This document shows positions 36,709 to 45,151 of a stretch of DNA of 64,000 bases, one piece after another. Under the pieces are notes generated by a model. The model worked only from the letters and a program-made list of their open reading frames with translations. It did no database searches and was not told the origin of the DNA. Position 1 is the first letter of the stretch. Every line of letters begins with the position of its first letter. The DNA is taken from contig JASGCO010000006.1 in the NCBI GenBank assembly GCA_030054095.1, positions 62,001 to 126,000 of the forward strand, in the 5' to 3' direction. Made by a program: the position numbers and the translations under genes. This DNA comes from Sediminibacterium sp. (GTDB lineage: Bacteria > Bacteroidota > Bacteroidia > B-17B0 > Aurantibacillaceae).

Positions 36709-37475
36709 TTATCTCTATGCTTTAAAAGGTTTATAAATGCAGCATCAAGGTCAACCTGTTTTTGTTTACGTCCTCCAAGCGCGTTAAATACACTTACCGC
36801 AGTCAGTAATTCGGTTTCTATAAATGCTGTTAAATCGTTTTCAGCATGGTGCAGATACCCCTCATCTACCTGCGATTTTAAGACAACAAGTTCTTGTATC
36901 CGCGCTTTAAGGTCCGCATCAAAGTTAAGGGTTTCTACCATCTCTGTAAATACGATAGGTGGCATAGAATCTTGTTCGCGTATCCACCGGCAGGCCAGCG
37001 CCGCCCGTAATGCGTAAAACAGAGTTTTAAGTTTTACCGTTTCCTTACCCTGTAGGTCAGAATAACTTTTACGGGCCATGCCCAAATAGTGGTGCATAGT
37101 AGCTATGGGGGTATAGCACGCCTGCGCCAGATCAAACAGCAATTCCTGTGTATTATTTATATTTCTGTACACTATCGGCGATTGTACGCGCTCCAGCATC
37201 GCCCCGTTTGATTTCCAGAGTAAGTGCATACTTTTTTTCAGATCCCAGCCACTCAAATCCAGTTGACGGTCTTCCGACATATATTGTAAGTGATCCGGTC
37301 TGTTTTTAAGAGACAGGTACCAGCTTACCGGATGCCGGTAGATCAACCGTATATCAAAGTCACTGTCGGGCGAAGCAAAGCCCCAGGCTCTCGACCCGGT
37401 TTCACAGGCATAAAGTATTTCTATGTTAAACTTCTTTTCGGTTTCAGCAAGAAGCGTTTGTATCATTTGTTCCAT
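36705..37475 (-). CDS. RlaP-like pol-beta superfamily nucleotidyltransferase (short paralogue)
   Basis: The 256-residue protein carries CETGSRAWGFASPDSDFDIR with the Gly27-Ser28 nucleotide-binding turn and the metal Asp39 and Asp41. After that comes a family-typical helical region (YLGMARKSYSDLQGKETVKLK, LFYALRAALACRWI). It is the upstream partner of the longer paralogue, joined by a 4-base ATGA overlap, so both are made together. The pairing suggests two polymerases acting on related substrates or a heteromer, but this is inference. Confidence 0.75.
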   Translation of the reverse strand: MEQMIQTLLAETEKKFNIEILYACETGSRAWGFASPDSDFDIRLIYRHPVSWYLSLKNRPDHLQYMSEDRQLDLSGWDLKKSMHLLWKSNGAMLERVQSPIVYRNINNTQELLFDLAQACYTPIATMHHYLGMARKSYSDLQGKETVKLKTLFYALRAALACRWIREQDSMPPIVFTEMVETLNFDADLKARIQELVVLKSQVDEGYLHHAENDLTAFIETELLTAVSVFNALGGRKQKQVDLDAAFINLLKHRDK

Positions 37476-37574
37476 GTTACTGATTTTTTCACAAAACTAA
37501 AGTACAACTGCGCAAACGAATTGCGTAGTTTAAAACTAATTTGCTTCCGGAACACCAATGTTCCGGTAAAGAAA

Positions 37575-37598
37575 AAGCCGGGAACTAGTTCCCGGCTT
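37575..37598 (-). terminator. Terminator of ybaB (24-base perfect palindrome)
   Basis: AAGCCGGGAACT and AGTTCCCGGCTT form a perfect palindrome. On the minus strand it is followed by TTTTC, so it terminates the ybaB operon. Confidence 0.85.
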
Positions 37599-37629
37599 AA
37601 ATAACAGTTGAACTATAATTATAATGGGG

Positions 37630-37938
37630 TTAAAAGATACCTGGCAACATACCAGCCGCCACACTTTTCATTTCCGATTCATTTACGGCTTCCGCTTTTT
37701 CAAGCGCGCGGTTTAGGGCCACCAGTAATTGTTCTTCCAGTTCTTCTTTATCACCGTGTTGCAGAGCGGAAGCGATCTCCAGTTTTTTTATCTGGCGGTT
37801 GCCATTTATTTCAATTTTAATATCGCCGCCTGCACCTTCCACTTTTAAAATGGTGGTATCCAGTTTCGCTTTTATTTCTTCTGTTTTTTGCTTCATTTCC
37901 TGAAGCTTGCCCATCATATCGCCTAATTTGCCAAACAT
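37630..37938 (-). CDS. ybaB: YbaB/EbfC family nucleoid-associated protein
   Basis: The 102-residue protein matches YbaB/EbfC: an N-terminal glycine/lysine helix (MFGKLGDMMGKLQEMKQK), the central beta strands GAGGDIKIEINGNRQIKKLEI, and a C-terminal helix LVALNRALEKAEAVNESEM. It binds DNA without strict sequence preference and is usually near recR or dnaX, neither of which is here. It is co-transcribed with the next gene (37945-38382, 6 bases apart) and terminated just downstream. Confidence 0.9.
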   Translation of the reverse strand: MFGKLGDMMGKLQEMKQKTEEIKAKLDTTILKVEGAGGDIKIEINGNRQIKKLEIASALQHGDKEELEEQLLVALNRALEKAEAVNESEMKSVAAGMLPGIF

Positions 37939-37944
37939 AGTTTT

Positions 37945-38382
37945 TTATTTAAAAAAGCCTTTTACAGTATCCATCAAACCACCAGCGCCACCGCCGCCCA
38001 GGTTACTTAAAATACCCTGCAAATCAAAACTGGAATCGTTAGGGTCGTTGGTCTTCTTTACAAAATTGTCCATCACCTTCGGTAACAGGTTACTTGCAAT
38101 GCCGCTTGCCGCGCTCTGATCTATGTTAAACTTTTTCATAAGGTCGCTCACAACATTACTGTTTAAGGCGCTGCTAATGCCCGAGGCATTTACATTACCT
38201 CCTTTAAATAAATCCATAATGCCATTCAGGTTTCCGGAAGATACCTGTGTTTTTAATGTATCCATGATAGAGTTGGTTGTGGCATTAATGGCCTCATCAT
38301 TTTTCTCATTAGGAATAGCCGGATTATTGATAATGGCATCGCCCGCGTGCTCTTTTACCAGGTTTAATAAGTTGTCGAACAT
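37945..38382 (-). CDS. DUF937-like small protein
   Basis: The 145-residue protein is helical and rich in Gly, Asn and Asp. VSDLMKKFNIDQSAASGIASNLLPKVMD is the best conserved-looking segment and resembles DUF937/YidB-type proteins, though I am not certain of the match. A glycine-rich tail (LSNLGGGGAGGLMDTVKGF) follows. No signal peptide or catalytic motif. It is upstream of ybaB in the same operon. Confidence 0.55.
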   Translation of the reverse strand: MFDNLLNLVKEHAGDAIINNPAIPNEKNDEAINATTNSIMDTLKTQVSSGNLNGIMDLFKGGNVNASGISSALNSNVVSDLMKKFNIDQSAASGIASNLLPKVMDNFVKKTNDPNDSSFDLQGILSNLGGGGAGGLMDTVKGFFK

Positions 38383-38441
38383 AGTGTTAATTTTTAATGT
38401 AATCTAAATTACAAATAAAGTGCTTGTATCAATGGGTTTAC

Positions 38442-39224
38442 TCAGTTATTCTTTAAAGCAGGAGGAATCAGGCATACCGGAATGGGATTCATCTTATGCA
38501 GATTAGCCGTGTGACGCGATTGATAGATGCGCATGACTTCCTGCTGCCGGTCATTCAACGGATAGGTGTCCTTATTTTCAAGATAAGTCATCGCCCATTC
38601 CAGTTCGGGGTAAGAGGCGCCAATCTGGTCTTCATCGGTACGCCCGTCGGCAAAAAGCCCATCGGTAGGTGCTGCTTGTAAAATACAGGGAACAACACCC
38701 AGTGTTTTGGCAAGGGCATAGACTTCAGTTTTAAATAAATCGGCTATCGGGCTCAAATCAACACCACCATCACCATATTTGGTATAAAAACCAACACCAA
38801 AGTCTTCCACTTTATTCCCTGTTCCGGCCACGAGTAACTTATGATGAGTAGCGTAAGCGTAAAGCGCTATCATACGCAGGCGGCTGCGTGTATTGGCCAT
38901 AGTAAGAAAATCCTGCAGATCTGAAGGCAGGTTTTTTTCAAGGCTTTCAAAAACGGGTGTAAGGTCAGTAGTGGCCCTTTCTACATTCGGAAATTTTTGA
39001 ATTAGCCAGTCCATGTGCTCATTACCACGGTTAAATTCAGAGATGTGCTGGCGTATGGGCATGCTTACCACAATAACACGTTTACCGGTAAGCGCGCAAA
39101 GGGTAGAGGTAACGGCGCTGTCAATGCCGCCGCTGATGCCTACTACAAAACCTTGTGTTTTACTGTTGTCAGAATAGGTCTTTAGCCAATTTACAATATG
39201 GTCAATTATAGCCTGATAATTCAT
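38442..39224 (-). CDS. nadE: NAD+ synthase, ammonia-dependent
   Basis: The 260-residue protein has the ATP-pyrophosphatase P-loop SGGIDSAV at 31-38 and further NadE segments LVAGTGNKVEDFGVGFYTKYGDGGVDLSPIADLFKTEVYAL and the C-terminal RTDEDQIGASYPELE. There is no N-terminal nitrilase domain, so it uses ammonia to convert deamido-NAD to NAD. It lies just before gldB, the nadE-gldB-gldC neighbourhood seen in other gliding Bacteroidota, although a beta-barrel gene is inserted here. Confidence 0.93.
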   Translation of the reverse strand: MNYQAIIDHIVNWLKTYSDNSKTQGFVVGISGGIDSAVTSTLCALTGKRVIVVSMPIRQHISEFNRGNEHMDWLIQKFPNVERATTDLTPVFESLEKNLPSDLQDFLTMANTRSRLRMIALYAYATHHKLLVAGTGNKVEDFGVGFYTKYGDGGVDLSPIADLFKTEVYALAKTLGVVPCILQAAPTDGLFADGRTDEDQIGASYPELEWAMTYLENKDTYPLNDRQQEVMRIYQSRHTANLHKMNPIPVCLIPPALKNN

Positions 39225-39240
39225 AGGATAAAAATAAAAA

Positions 39241-39268
39241 ATCCCGGAGGTTTATTTACTTCCGGGAT
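39241..39268 (-). terminator. Terminator of the beta-barrel gene
   Basis: ATCCCGGA (39241-39248) pairs with TCCGGGAT (39261-39268). On the minus strand a T-rich run follows. It separates the barrel gene from nadE. Confidence 0.8.
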
Positions 39269-39288
39269 AAAAGGAGGATTAAAAATAA

Positions 39289-40227
39289 TTAGAACATAAC
39301 ACCAAGGTTAATACGAATCGCGTTCATTTTAAGCGATTGTACCAACGGTGCGAAACTCGTGTACTTGTTATTCGGTGCATCGTAAGAAGCAGCGGTATAG
39401 GCGTATTTTGAGTCACCGCGCATCAGGTTAGTGAACGAACTGAAGTAGTTAACACTTAAAAACAAGGAGGTTGAACCAGCAATGCGGTATTCTGTTCCCG
39501 CACCAACATTAAGACCTAAACGAACAGGAACAATGCTGCCGTCTTTCGAAATCGGAACAGTACCGTTGGTTCCGCCAGCGGTCCATACAATAGTACCATT
39601 AGGATTTGCTGTAGAAGTTGACGCGGCATAGGTGCCGGTATAGCTGTAAACGTCTGATGCTTTAAAAGCGGTACGGAAACCTACATCAATACCAAATTGT
39701 CCGAAATAGCGGAAACCAGAGTATTCTTTGGTCATCATTTTAAGTGTAACCGGAATGGTAACGTGTGTGGTTTTAATGGTACGCTCTTTTAAGATATAGC
39801 TTTTAGTGCCGGTTTGATAGTCAAACTTATCGCGGGTTAATCCTGCTTTAGGCTCTACCAGTTCCCCTGAATTATCAATAACATAGGCTACCGCAAAATT
39901 ATTATTGGTACTAGGGTTGTTTGGATCGTAACCATCGTTACGGTAAGAAACAGAACCACTTTCAAAATCACCGCCAATGCCTGTGCTGATACGGATTAAG
40001 TCAGATAACTTGCGTTCTATCACCAGTCCGAATCCAAAGCCAAATCCACCTTTTAGTTTAGCGGTATTTCCATTGCCAGATTTGAACCAGGTAGGTTGCG
40101 GCGCGATCCGTAAGCCAAAACGCCATCTTTTGTCAAATTCGCTTTGTTCTTCTGCAGCATTCTGTTGCGCAAAGGTTGTTGTACTTAAAGCCAAAATGGC
40201 CAGAGATGTGTAAAAAAAGTTTTTCAT
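39289..40227 (-). CDS. Outer-membrane beta-barrel protein (OMP_b-brl type)
   Basis: The 312-residue protein has a signal peptide (KNFFYTSLAILALSTTTFAQQ) and a series of amphipathic strands (FGLRIAPQPTWF, GGFGFGFGLVIERKL, SLFLSVNYFSSF), ending LGVMF with a terminal Phe as in outer-membrane barrels. The length suggests 8-10 strands with long loops. It is near gldB/gldC and could be PorT-like, a T9SS outer-membrane component, but no PorT-specific motif was recognised, so the symbol is withheld. It is divergent from gldB with a 49-base gap. Confidence 0.7.
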   Translation of the reverse strand: MKNFFYTSLAILALSTTTFAQQNAAEEQSEFDKRWRFGLRIAPQPTWFKSGNGNTAKLKGGFGFGFGLVIERKLSDLIRISTGIGGDFESGSVSYRNDGYDPNNPSTNNNFAVAYVIDNSGELVEPKAGLTRDKFDYQTGTKSYILKERTIKTTHVTIPVTLKMMTKEYSGFRYFGQFGIDVGFRTAFKASDVYSYTGTYAASTSTANPNGTIVWTAGGTNGTVPISKDGSIVPVRLGLNVGAGTEYRIAGSTSLFLSVNYFSSFTNLMRGDSKYAYTAASYDAPNNKYTSFAPLVQSLKMNAIRINLGVMF

Positions 40228-40255
40228 GCGGTTAGATTTTAACTTATTAACTTTA

Positions 40256-40263
40256 CAAAGATA
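40256..40263 (-). promoter_or_regulatory. -7 promoter box of the beta-barrel gene
   Basis: TATCTTTG on the minus strand, 28 bases upstream of the ATG at 40227. Confidence 0.45.
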
Positions 40264-40276
40264 AAAAAATAGGTGT

Positions 40277-41296
40277 ATGCGGGTACATTTAAGGTATTTC
40301 TTTTCGCTTATAGTGGTTGCGGCACTCGCGGGTTGTAAAAATAACCGGCTCGATGTGGACGTGTCGGATGTGAGCGTACCGGCACTTACGGTAAACCGTC
40401 TGGAACAGGATATTTTTAAATTGGATTCGTTGAATATAAACGTTCAAACAGGACTTTACCAAAAAAAGTACGGCCCTTTTTATAACCGGTTTATTAATGC
40501 GATTATTAATAAAGGCGGCGTAAGCGATACAAATTATAACAAGAATTTATTACGCTTTGTGAACGATCGGGATATGAAAGCTGCGTATCAACTCACCCAG
40601 CAAAAATTTACTGAAGGATCCATTCAGCGTTTATCTGCCGAGGTAGTTAACATGACAAAACGGTTTCATTACTACTTTCCTAAGCGCAAGTTGCCGGTTT
40701 ATTTCACTCCTATGATGAGTGGCTTTAACTACGAAGTGGTGTACGTGGATAGTACATTGGCCATAGGACTGGACATGTACATTAACGATCCGGTATTTAA
40801 TAAAATGCTTGCCTGGCCTAATTATCAGACCCGTTTTATGAAGCCGGACTATATGATAAGTGATTTGGCACAGGGTTGGCTTTTAACCGAGTTTGATAAC
40901 TCGGAGGCCACCACCAATTTATTAAGCCATACTATTTTTTACGGAAAATTAATGTACGCGATGGATGCGCTGTTGCCGGAAACCCACGACAGTTTAAAGA
41001 TAAAATATACAGGGGCACAACTGGACTATTGTAAACGTTATGAAAAGCAATTGTGGGGGTATTTTGCTGAAAAGAACCGCCTGTATGAAACGAACATGCG
41101 TTCCATACAGGAATTATTGACCGATGGTCCGTTTACCGGCGCCATCAGTAAAGAGTGTCCGCCACGTATTGCCATGTGGGTGGGTTGGCAAATTGTGAGA
41201 AGTTACATGGATCATAACGAATCGGTAAGTGTGGAGCAGTTAATGGCCGAAACCGATTTTCAGAAAATTTTAACGAAAAGTAAATACAGACCTTAA
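40277..41296 (+). CDS. gldB: Gliding motility lipoprotein GldB
   Basis: The 339-residue lipoprotein has signal peptide YFFSLIVVAALAGC with the lipobox cysteine, then a helical domain with VNRLEQDIFKLD and a conserved tail PPRIAMWVGWQIVRSYM. The family (GldB, DUF-type, peptidase-like fold) is a component essential for gliding and T9SS function in Flavobacterium. It is followed after 12 bases by gldC, the conserved order. The lipoprotein is expected in the cell envelope facing the periplasm. Confidence 0.85.
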   Translation: MRVHLRYFFSLIVVAALAGCKNNRLDVDVSDVSVPALTVNRLEQDIFKLDSLNINVQTGLYQKKYGPFYNRFINAIINKGGVSDTNYNKNLLRFVNDRDMKAAYQLTQQKFTEGSIQRLSAEVVNMTKRFHYYFPKRKLPVYFTPMMSGFNYEVVYVDSTLAIGLDMYINDPVFNKMLAWPNYQTRFMKPDYMISDLAQGWLLTEFDNSEATTNLLSHTIFYGKLMYAMDALLPETHDSLKIKYTGAQLDYCKRYEKQLWGYFAEKNRLYETNMRSIQELLTDGPFTGAISKECPPRIAMWVGWQIVRSYMDHNESVSVEQLMAETDFQKILTKSKYRP

Positions 41297-41308
41297 TTAC
41301 CTACAGAT

Positions 41309-41632
41309 ATGAAAACCTCTGAAATTAAATTTAAAGTAACGGTAGATGAGAACCATTTGCCGCTGAATATAGAATGGGAGGCGGCTGATGCCGGCGAAAA
41401 AAGTGACAGTAAGAGCGTGATGATTGCGTTATGGGACGCGAAAGAAAACAATACCCTGCGTATTGATCTGTGGACGAAAGATATGATGGTAGATGAAATG
41501 AAGAAGTTTTATCATCAGAATATAATGACATTGACGGATACGTATGTAAGAGCAACCGGCGATGAGGCAACGGCCAACGAAGTACGTCAGTTGTTTAATA
41601 AAATAGGGAAAGACATTGGGGTGTTGCGATAG
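41309..41632 (+). CDS. gldC: Gliding motility protein GldC
   Basis: The 107-residue protein matches GldC: KTSEIKFKVTVDENHLPLNIEWEA at the start, SKSVMIALWDAKENNTLRIDLWTKDM in the middle and VDEMKKFYHQN before a helical end. It has no signal peptide. GldC supports gliding in Flavobacterium, being required for full efficiency rather than absolutely essential. It is the second gene of the gldB-gldC unit and converges on a kelch/T9SS cargo gene. Confidence 0.88.
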   Translation: MKTSEIKFKVTVDENHLPLNIEWEAADAGEKSDSKSVMIALWDAKENNTLRIDLWTKDMMVDEMKKFYHQNIMTLTDTYVRATGDEATANEVRQLFNKIGKDIGVLR

Positions 41633-41668
41633 GCAACGGCACGCCGTTTAACTCTGTAGTCCGGAGAA

Positions 41669-42901
41669 CTATTCTGTTATTACAAACTTTTGAAATGTGT
41701 TTGTTGCCTCAGCTTTAAAATTTACAATATAAATTCCGGGGGATAACTGTGGCAGTAAATGGGCATCGGTGCCGTCGCTTTTTAAATCCAGCGAGTGAAT
41801 GAGTCGTCCGTTAAGATCAGTGAATGTGACCGTTTTCCCGTTGCAGGTATGGCAAAAAACACGGCGGTCTTTTGCAGAGGGATTTGGGGAAATGAACGGC
41901 ACTTTTTCAATGACATCTTTATCTTCATTAACTGATAACCCGAGTGGATTAAATTCCCACCAGTCTTTCTGATAAAAATTTCCCTGATCAGCTCCCATTC
42001 CCATAAACATTTTGTTTCCCACGCTAATGGCAATATGATTGGTTCTGAACCCTCCGGGAAATGGGCTTTGCGTCGTCCAGCTATTACTCAACGGATCAAA
42101 TACGCTAATGTTGGAAGATGGTGACGTAATAAATCCACCGGTTAAATACAGCGCATTTCCGGCCACAACCAGTCTTGCAGAATAAATACCTCCGCCATTA
42201 AACGAGGTAAGGGTACTCCAGGTATTGGTAGAAGGAAGGTACATATAAAAATCGCTATACACAGTACTTTGATTGTAATTGGCTCCCATGCCAACAAATC
42301 CATTTCCATTAAATCCGGTACCTGATGCCATGGTTCTCGGTGGTCCGGGAAAAAAGGCTTTTTGTTGCCAGCTATCTGTAACCGGATCATATCTCCAGAA
42401 ATCAGACAAACTGCCCGAGGGGCCGCCAAATCCAGTACCAACATAACCTTGCCCATTTAGTTCAAAAGCTACAGCTGCTCCTCGCCCTGAGGCCGGTAAG
42501 CTGGCCTTGGCACTCCACGTATCAGAGGTTGGATCGTACTCCCATAAATCATTAAAGAAAACGGCGGTTTGTGGGATGGTGGCGGTAAGGGTGGCCCCCA
42601 TGCCAAAATAGCCTTTTCCACCTGCGGAAAAGGAAATACCTCCCTCACGGACATTTCCCGGAAAAGCTGCCCTCTGCGACCAGACATTAGTTAAGGTGTT
42701 ATATGCCCAGAATGAATTCCCGTTAACCGGATTTGCTCCGGGCAGAAGATAAATAGTAGAACCAATGCTGAAAGCGGACCCGTCTGTAAATTCCTGCCAG
42801 GGAAAACTGGCTTTCTGTGCCCATTGAGCATTAAGCGCGTTTATTGGAAATGTTATCAGGAAAGTAAGGAGTATTTTAATTTCTATATTCTTTAGCCGCA
42901 T
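41669..42901 (-). CDS. Kelch-repeat surface protein with T9SS sorting domain
   Basis: The 410-residue protein has a signal peptide ending in PINALNAQ, then about five or six kelch-type repeats (GGKGYFGMG, NGQGYVGTGFGG, DFWRYDPVTDSWQQKAFFPG, NGNGFVGMG, FYMYLPSTNTWS) forming a beta-propeller. The C-terminal sorting domain contains ISPNPSAKDR and GRLIHSLDL and ends in FQKFVITE. It should be secreted by T9SS. The ATG at 42901 is chosen over a frame start 28 codons upstream because the shorter form starts with a regular signal peptide. Confidence 0.8.
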   Translation of the reverse strand: MRLKNIEIKILLTFLITFPINALNAQWAQKASFPWQEFTDGSAFSIGSTIYLLPGANPVNGNSFWAYNTLTNVWSQRAAFPGNVREGGISFSAGGKGYFGMGATLTATIPQTAVFFNDLWEYDPTSDTWSAKASLPASGRGAAVAFELNGQGYVGTGFGGPSGSLSDFWRYDPVTDSWQQKAFFPGPPRTMASGTGFNGNGFVGMGANYNQSTVYSDFYMYLPSTNTWSTLTSFNGGGIYSARLVVAGNALYLTGGFITSPSSNISVFDPLSNSWTTQSPFPGGFRTNHIAISVGNKMFMGMGADQGNFYQKDWWEFNPLGLSVNEDKDVIEKVPFISPNPSAKDRRVFCHTCNGKTVTFTDLNGRLIHSLDLKSDGTDAHLLPQLSPGIYIVNFKAEATNTFQKFVITE

Positions 42902-42992
42902 AAACGAATATAGAAAAATCAACAGGACAGTTTTAGAAATTACATCAAACGAGAGGTTTCCGTTACTGAATACGGAAAAGTGCATAAAAACA

Positions 42993-43016
42993 AAGGGCCA
43001 CCAATCGGCAGCCCTT
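42993..43016 (-). terminator. Terminator of the isocitrate dehydrogenase gene
   Basis: AAGGGC (42993-42998) pairs with GCCCTT (43011-43016), followed on the minus strand by TGTTTTTA. Confidence 0.6.
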
Positions 43017-43039
43017 ATTACAAAATAAGTTAGTTTGGG

Positions 43040-44269
43040 TTATTGACCCAGTGCTTTTTTAAGATTAGCATCCAGTACATCCAGAAATTCCTGAGTGTAG
43101 AGGTAGTGTTCGCCATGTTTTACGTTATTACCATGGGCACAAACAGCTAAATCTTTTGTCATTTTGCCGCTTTCTACGGTTTCTACACACACGCGCTCCA
43201 ATGTTTGCGCAAAGTTAATGAGGTCGGTATTGCCATCCAGTTTACCACGGAACTCTAAACCGCGGGTCCATGCAAAAATACTGGCAATAGGGTTGGTAGA
43301 GGTAGGTTTGCCGGCTTGGTGATCGCGGAAGTGGCGGGTAACGGTACCATGCGCGGCTTCTGCTTCCATAATTTTTCCATCGGGTGTTACCAGCACAGAT
43401 GTCATTAAACCTAATGAACCAAAACCTTGCGCTACCGAATCGGACTGCACATCGCCATCGTAGTTTTTACAAGCCCATACAAAGTTTCCATTCCATTTAA
43501 GGGCGCTGGCTACCATGTCGTCAATTAAGCGGTGTTCATAAACAATGCCGGCCGCCTCAAACTTAGCTTTAAATTCGCTTTGGTAAATTTCTTCGAAAAT
43601 ATCTTTAAAACGGCCATCGTATTTTTTAAGGATGGTGTTTTTGGTAGATAAATATAAAGGCCATTTTTTGCTCAAAGCCATATTAAAGCAGGATTTAGCA
43701 AAACCGCGGATACTTTCTTCGGTATTGTACATACCCATAGCAACACCCGGACCTTTAAACTTGAAAATTTCGTTTTCGATAACTTGTCCGTCTTCACCCA
43801 CAAATTTCATGGTAAGCGTTCCTTTACCCGGAATTACCACATCGGTAGCGCGGTACTGATCGCCAAACGCGTGACGGCCAACAATGATAGGTGCGGTCCA
43901 GTTACTTACCAGACGCGGTACATTTTTACAAACGATAGGCTCACGGAAAACAGTTCCATCGAGAATATTACGGATAGTGCCGTTTGGTGATTTCCACATT
44001 TGTTTCAGATTAAATTCTTTTACACGGGCTTCATCCGGTGTAATAGTAGCGCATTTAATCCCTACCTGATATTTTTTAATAGCTTCAGCGGCATCAATGG
44101 TTACCTGATCATTTGTAGCGTCGCGGTACTCAATACCCAGGTCATAGTATTTAATATCAATATCCAGATACGGAACAATTAATTTGTCTTTAATAAATTT
44201 CCAGATAATGCGGGTCATTTCGTCACCATCCAGTTCCACTACCGGGTTGGCTACTTTTATTTTACTCAT
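43040..44269 (-). CDS. icd: NADP-dependent isocitrate dehydrogenase (eukaryote-like)
   Basis: The 409-residue protein is the ~410-residue dimeric NADP-isocitrate dehydrogenase type found in eukaryotes and many Bacteroidota. It starts [39 protein letters not shown] is the isocitrate loop and [44 protein letters not shown] carries metal-binding aspartates. It catalyses oxidative decarboxylation of isocitrate to 2-oxoglutarate in the TCA cycle, producing NADPH. The ATG at 44269 is preferred over the frame start at 44329, which adds a spurious hydrophobic leader. Confidence 0.9.
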   Translation of the reverse strand: MSKIKVANPVVELDGDEMTRIIWKFIKDKLIVPYLDIDIKYYDLGIEYRDATNDQVTIDAAEAIKKYQVGIKCATITPDEARVKEFNLKQMWKSPNGTIRNILDGTVFREPIVCKNVPRLVSNWTAPIIVGRHAFGDQYRATDVVIPGKGTLTMKFVGEDGQVIENEIFKFKGPGVAMGMYNTEESIRGFAKSCFNMALSKKWPLYLSTKNTILKKYDGRFKDIFEEIYQSEFKAKFEAAGIVYEHRLIDDMVASALKWNGNFVWACKNYDGDVQSDSVAQGFGSLGLMTSVLVTPDGKIMEAEAAHGTVTRHFRDHQAGKPTSTNPIASIFAWTRGLEFRGKLDGNTDLINFAQTLERVCVETVESGKMTKDLAVCAHGNNVKHGEHYLYTQEFLDVLDANLKKALGQ

Positions 44270-44354
44270 AATGATTCGGTTTAAGATTAAATTAGCGGTA
44301 CAAAAATAGAAAAGCATATTTAACAGCAAACCTTTTTTGTATGCGGATTAGCAT

Positions 44355-44362
44355 TATCTTTG
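44355..44362 (+). promoter_or_regulatory. -7 promoter box of psd
   Basis: TATCTTTG, 38 bases upstream of the psd ATG. A TTG at 44337-44339 is closer than the usual spacing. Confidence 0.4.
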
Positions 44363-44400
44363 AACAAACATTTAACAGGATATAAACCTTACCCTTAACT

Positions 44401-45057
44401 ATGAAATTTCACAAAGAAGGCTGGCCCAGTTTGTTGCTCGTTTTAGCGTTCAGCGCCATCATCATTTTTATTGCTCATTATTTTTTTCCTGATTTTTTTA
44501 TTGCCCGTTTGTTTGCCTATGTGTTAAGCGGTTTTCTCATTATTACCATTCTTCAGTTTTTCAGGAGCCCGAAACGGGTATTTACGCAGGGGGAAAACCT
44601 CATTATTGCTCCCGCCGATGGTAAAGTTGTGGTTATTGAGGAAACGGAGGAAGCAGAGTATTTTAAAGGCAAACGACTTCAGGTGAGTATTTTTATGAGT
44701 CCCATTAATGTGCACGTGAACCGTTATCCTATTGCCGGAAAAGTGGTGTTTTTTAAATACCATCCGGGCAAGTTTTTAGCGGCCTGGGAACCTAAAAGCA
44801 GTACCGATAATGAACGCACAACAGTGGTCGTAGCCCATAAAAACGGACAGGAAGTATTATTCCGCCAGATAGCAGGAGCCTTGGCCCGCCGGATTGTATG
44901 GTATTGCAAAGAAGGCGATGTAGCCGAGCAATGTGGGGAAATGGGATTTATTAAATTTGGGTCGCGTGTGGATTTATTTTTACCATTAAATACCAAACTA
45001 AACGTTAAAATTGGCGATGTGGTAAAGGGCTCTCAATCGGTTTTAGGAGAGTTTTAA
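44401..45057 (+). CDS. psd: Phosphatidylserine decarboxylase proenzyme
   Basis: The 218-residue protein is a short-type phosphatidylserine decarboxylase. Two N-terminal membrane helices (about 8-50) precede the catalytic part with IIAPADGKVVVIEE, FMSPINVHVNRYPIAG and, near the C-terminus, the autocleavage site FGS at 186-188, where Gly-Ser cleavage makes the pyruvoyl cofactor on Ser188. It decarboxylates phosphatidylserine to phosphatidylethanolamine in the inner membrane. It converges on ispG with a ~95-base gap. Confidence 0.92.
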   Translation: MKFHKEGWPSLLLVLAFSAIIIFIAHYFFPDFFIARLFAYVLSGFLIITILQFFRSPKRVFTQGENLIIAPADGKVVVIEETEEAEYFKGKRLQVSIFMSPINVHVNRYPIAGKVVFFKYHPGKFLAAWEPKSSTDNERTTVVVAHKNGQEVLFRQIAGALARRIVWYCKEGDVAEQCGEMGFIKFGSRVDLFLPLNTKLNVKIGDVVKGSQSVLGEF

Positions 45058-45151
45058 CAGAGTGTTTTAGTTTTTGCTTAGGGTTTAGAATGTAACATCT
45101 AAATGATGATAAACACCACAGTACTTTAAGCTAACAAATGACAACTCTTTA

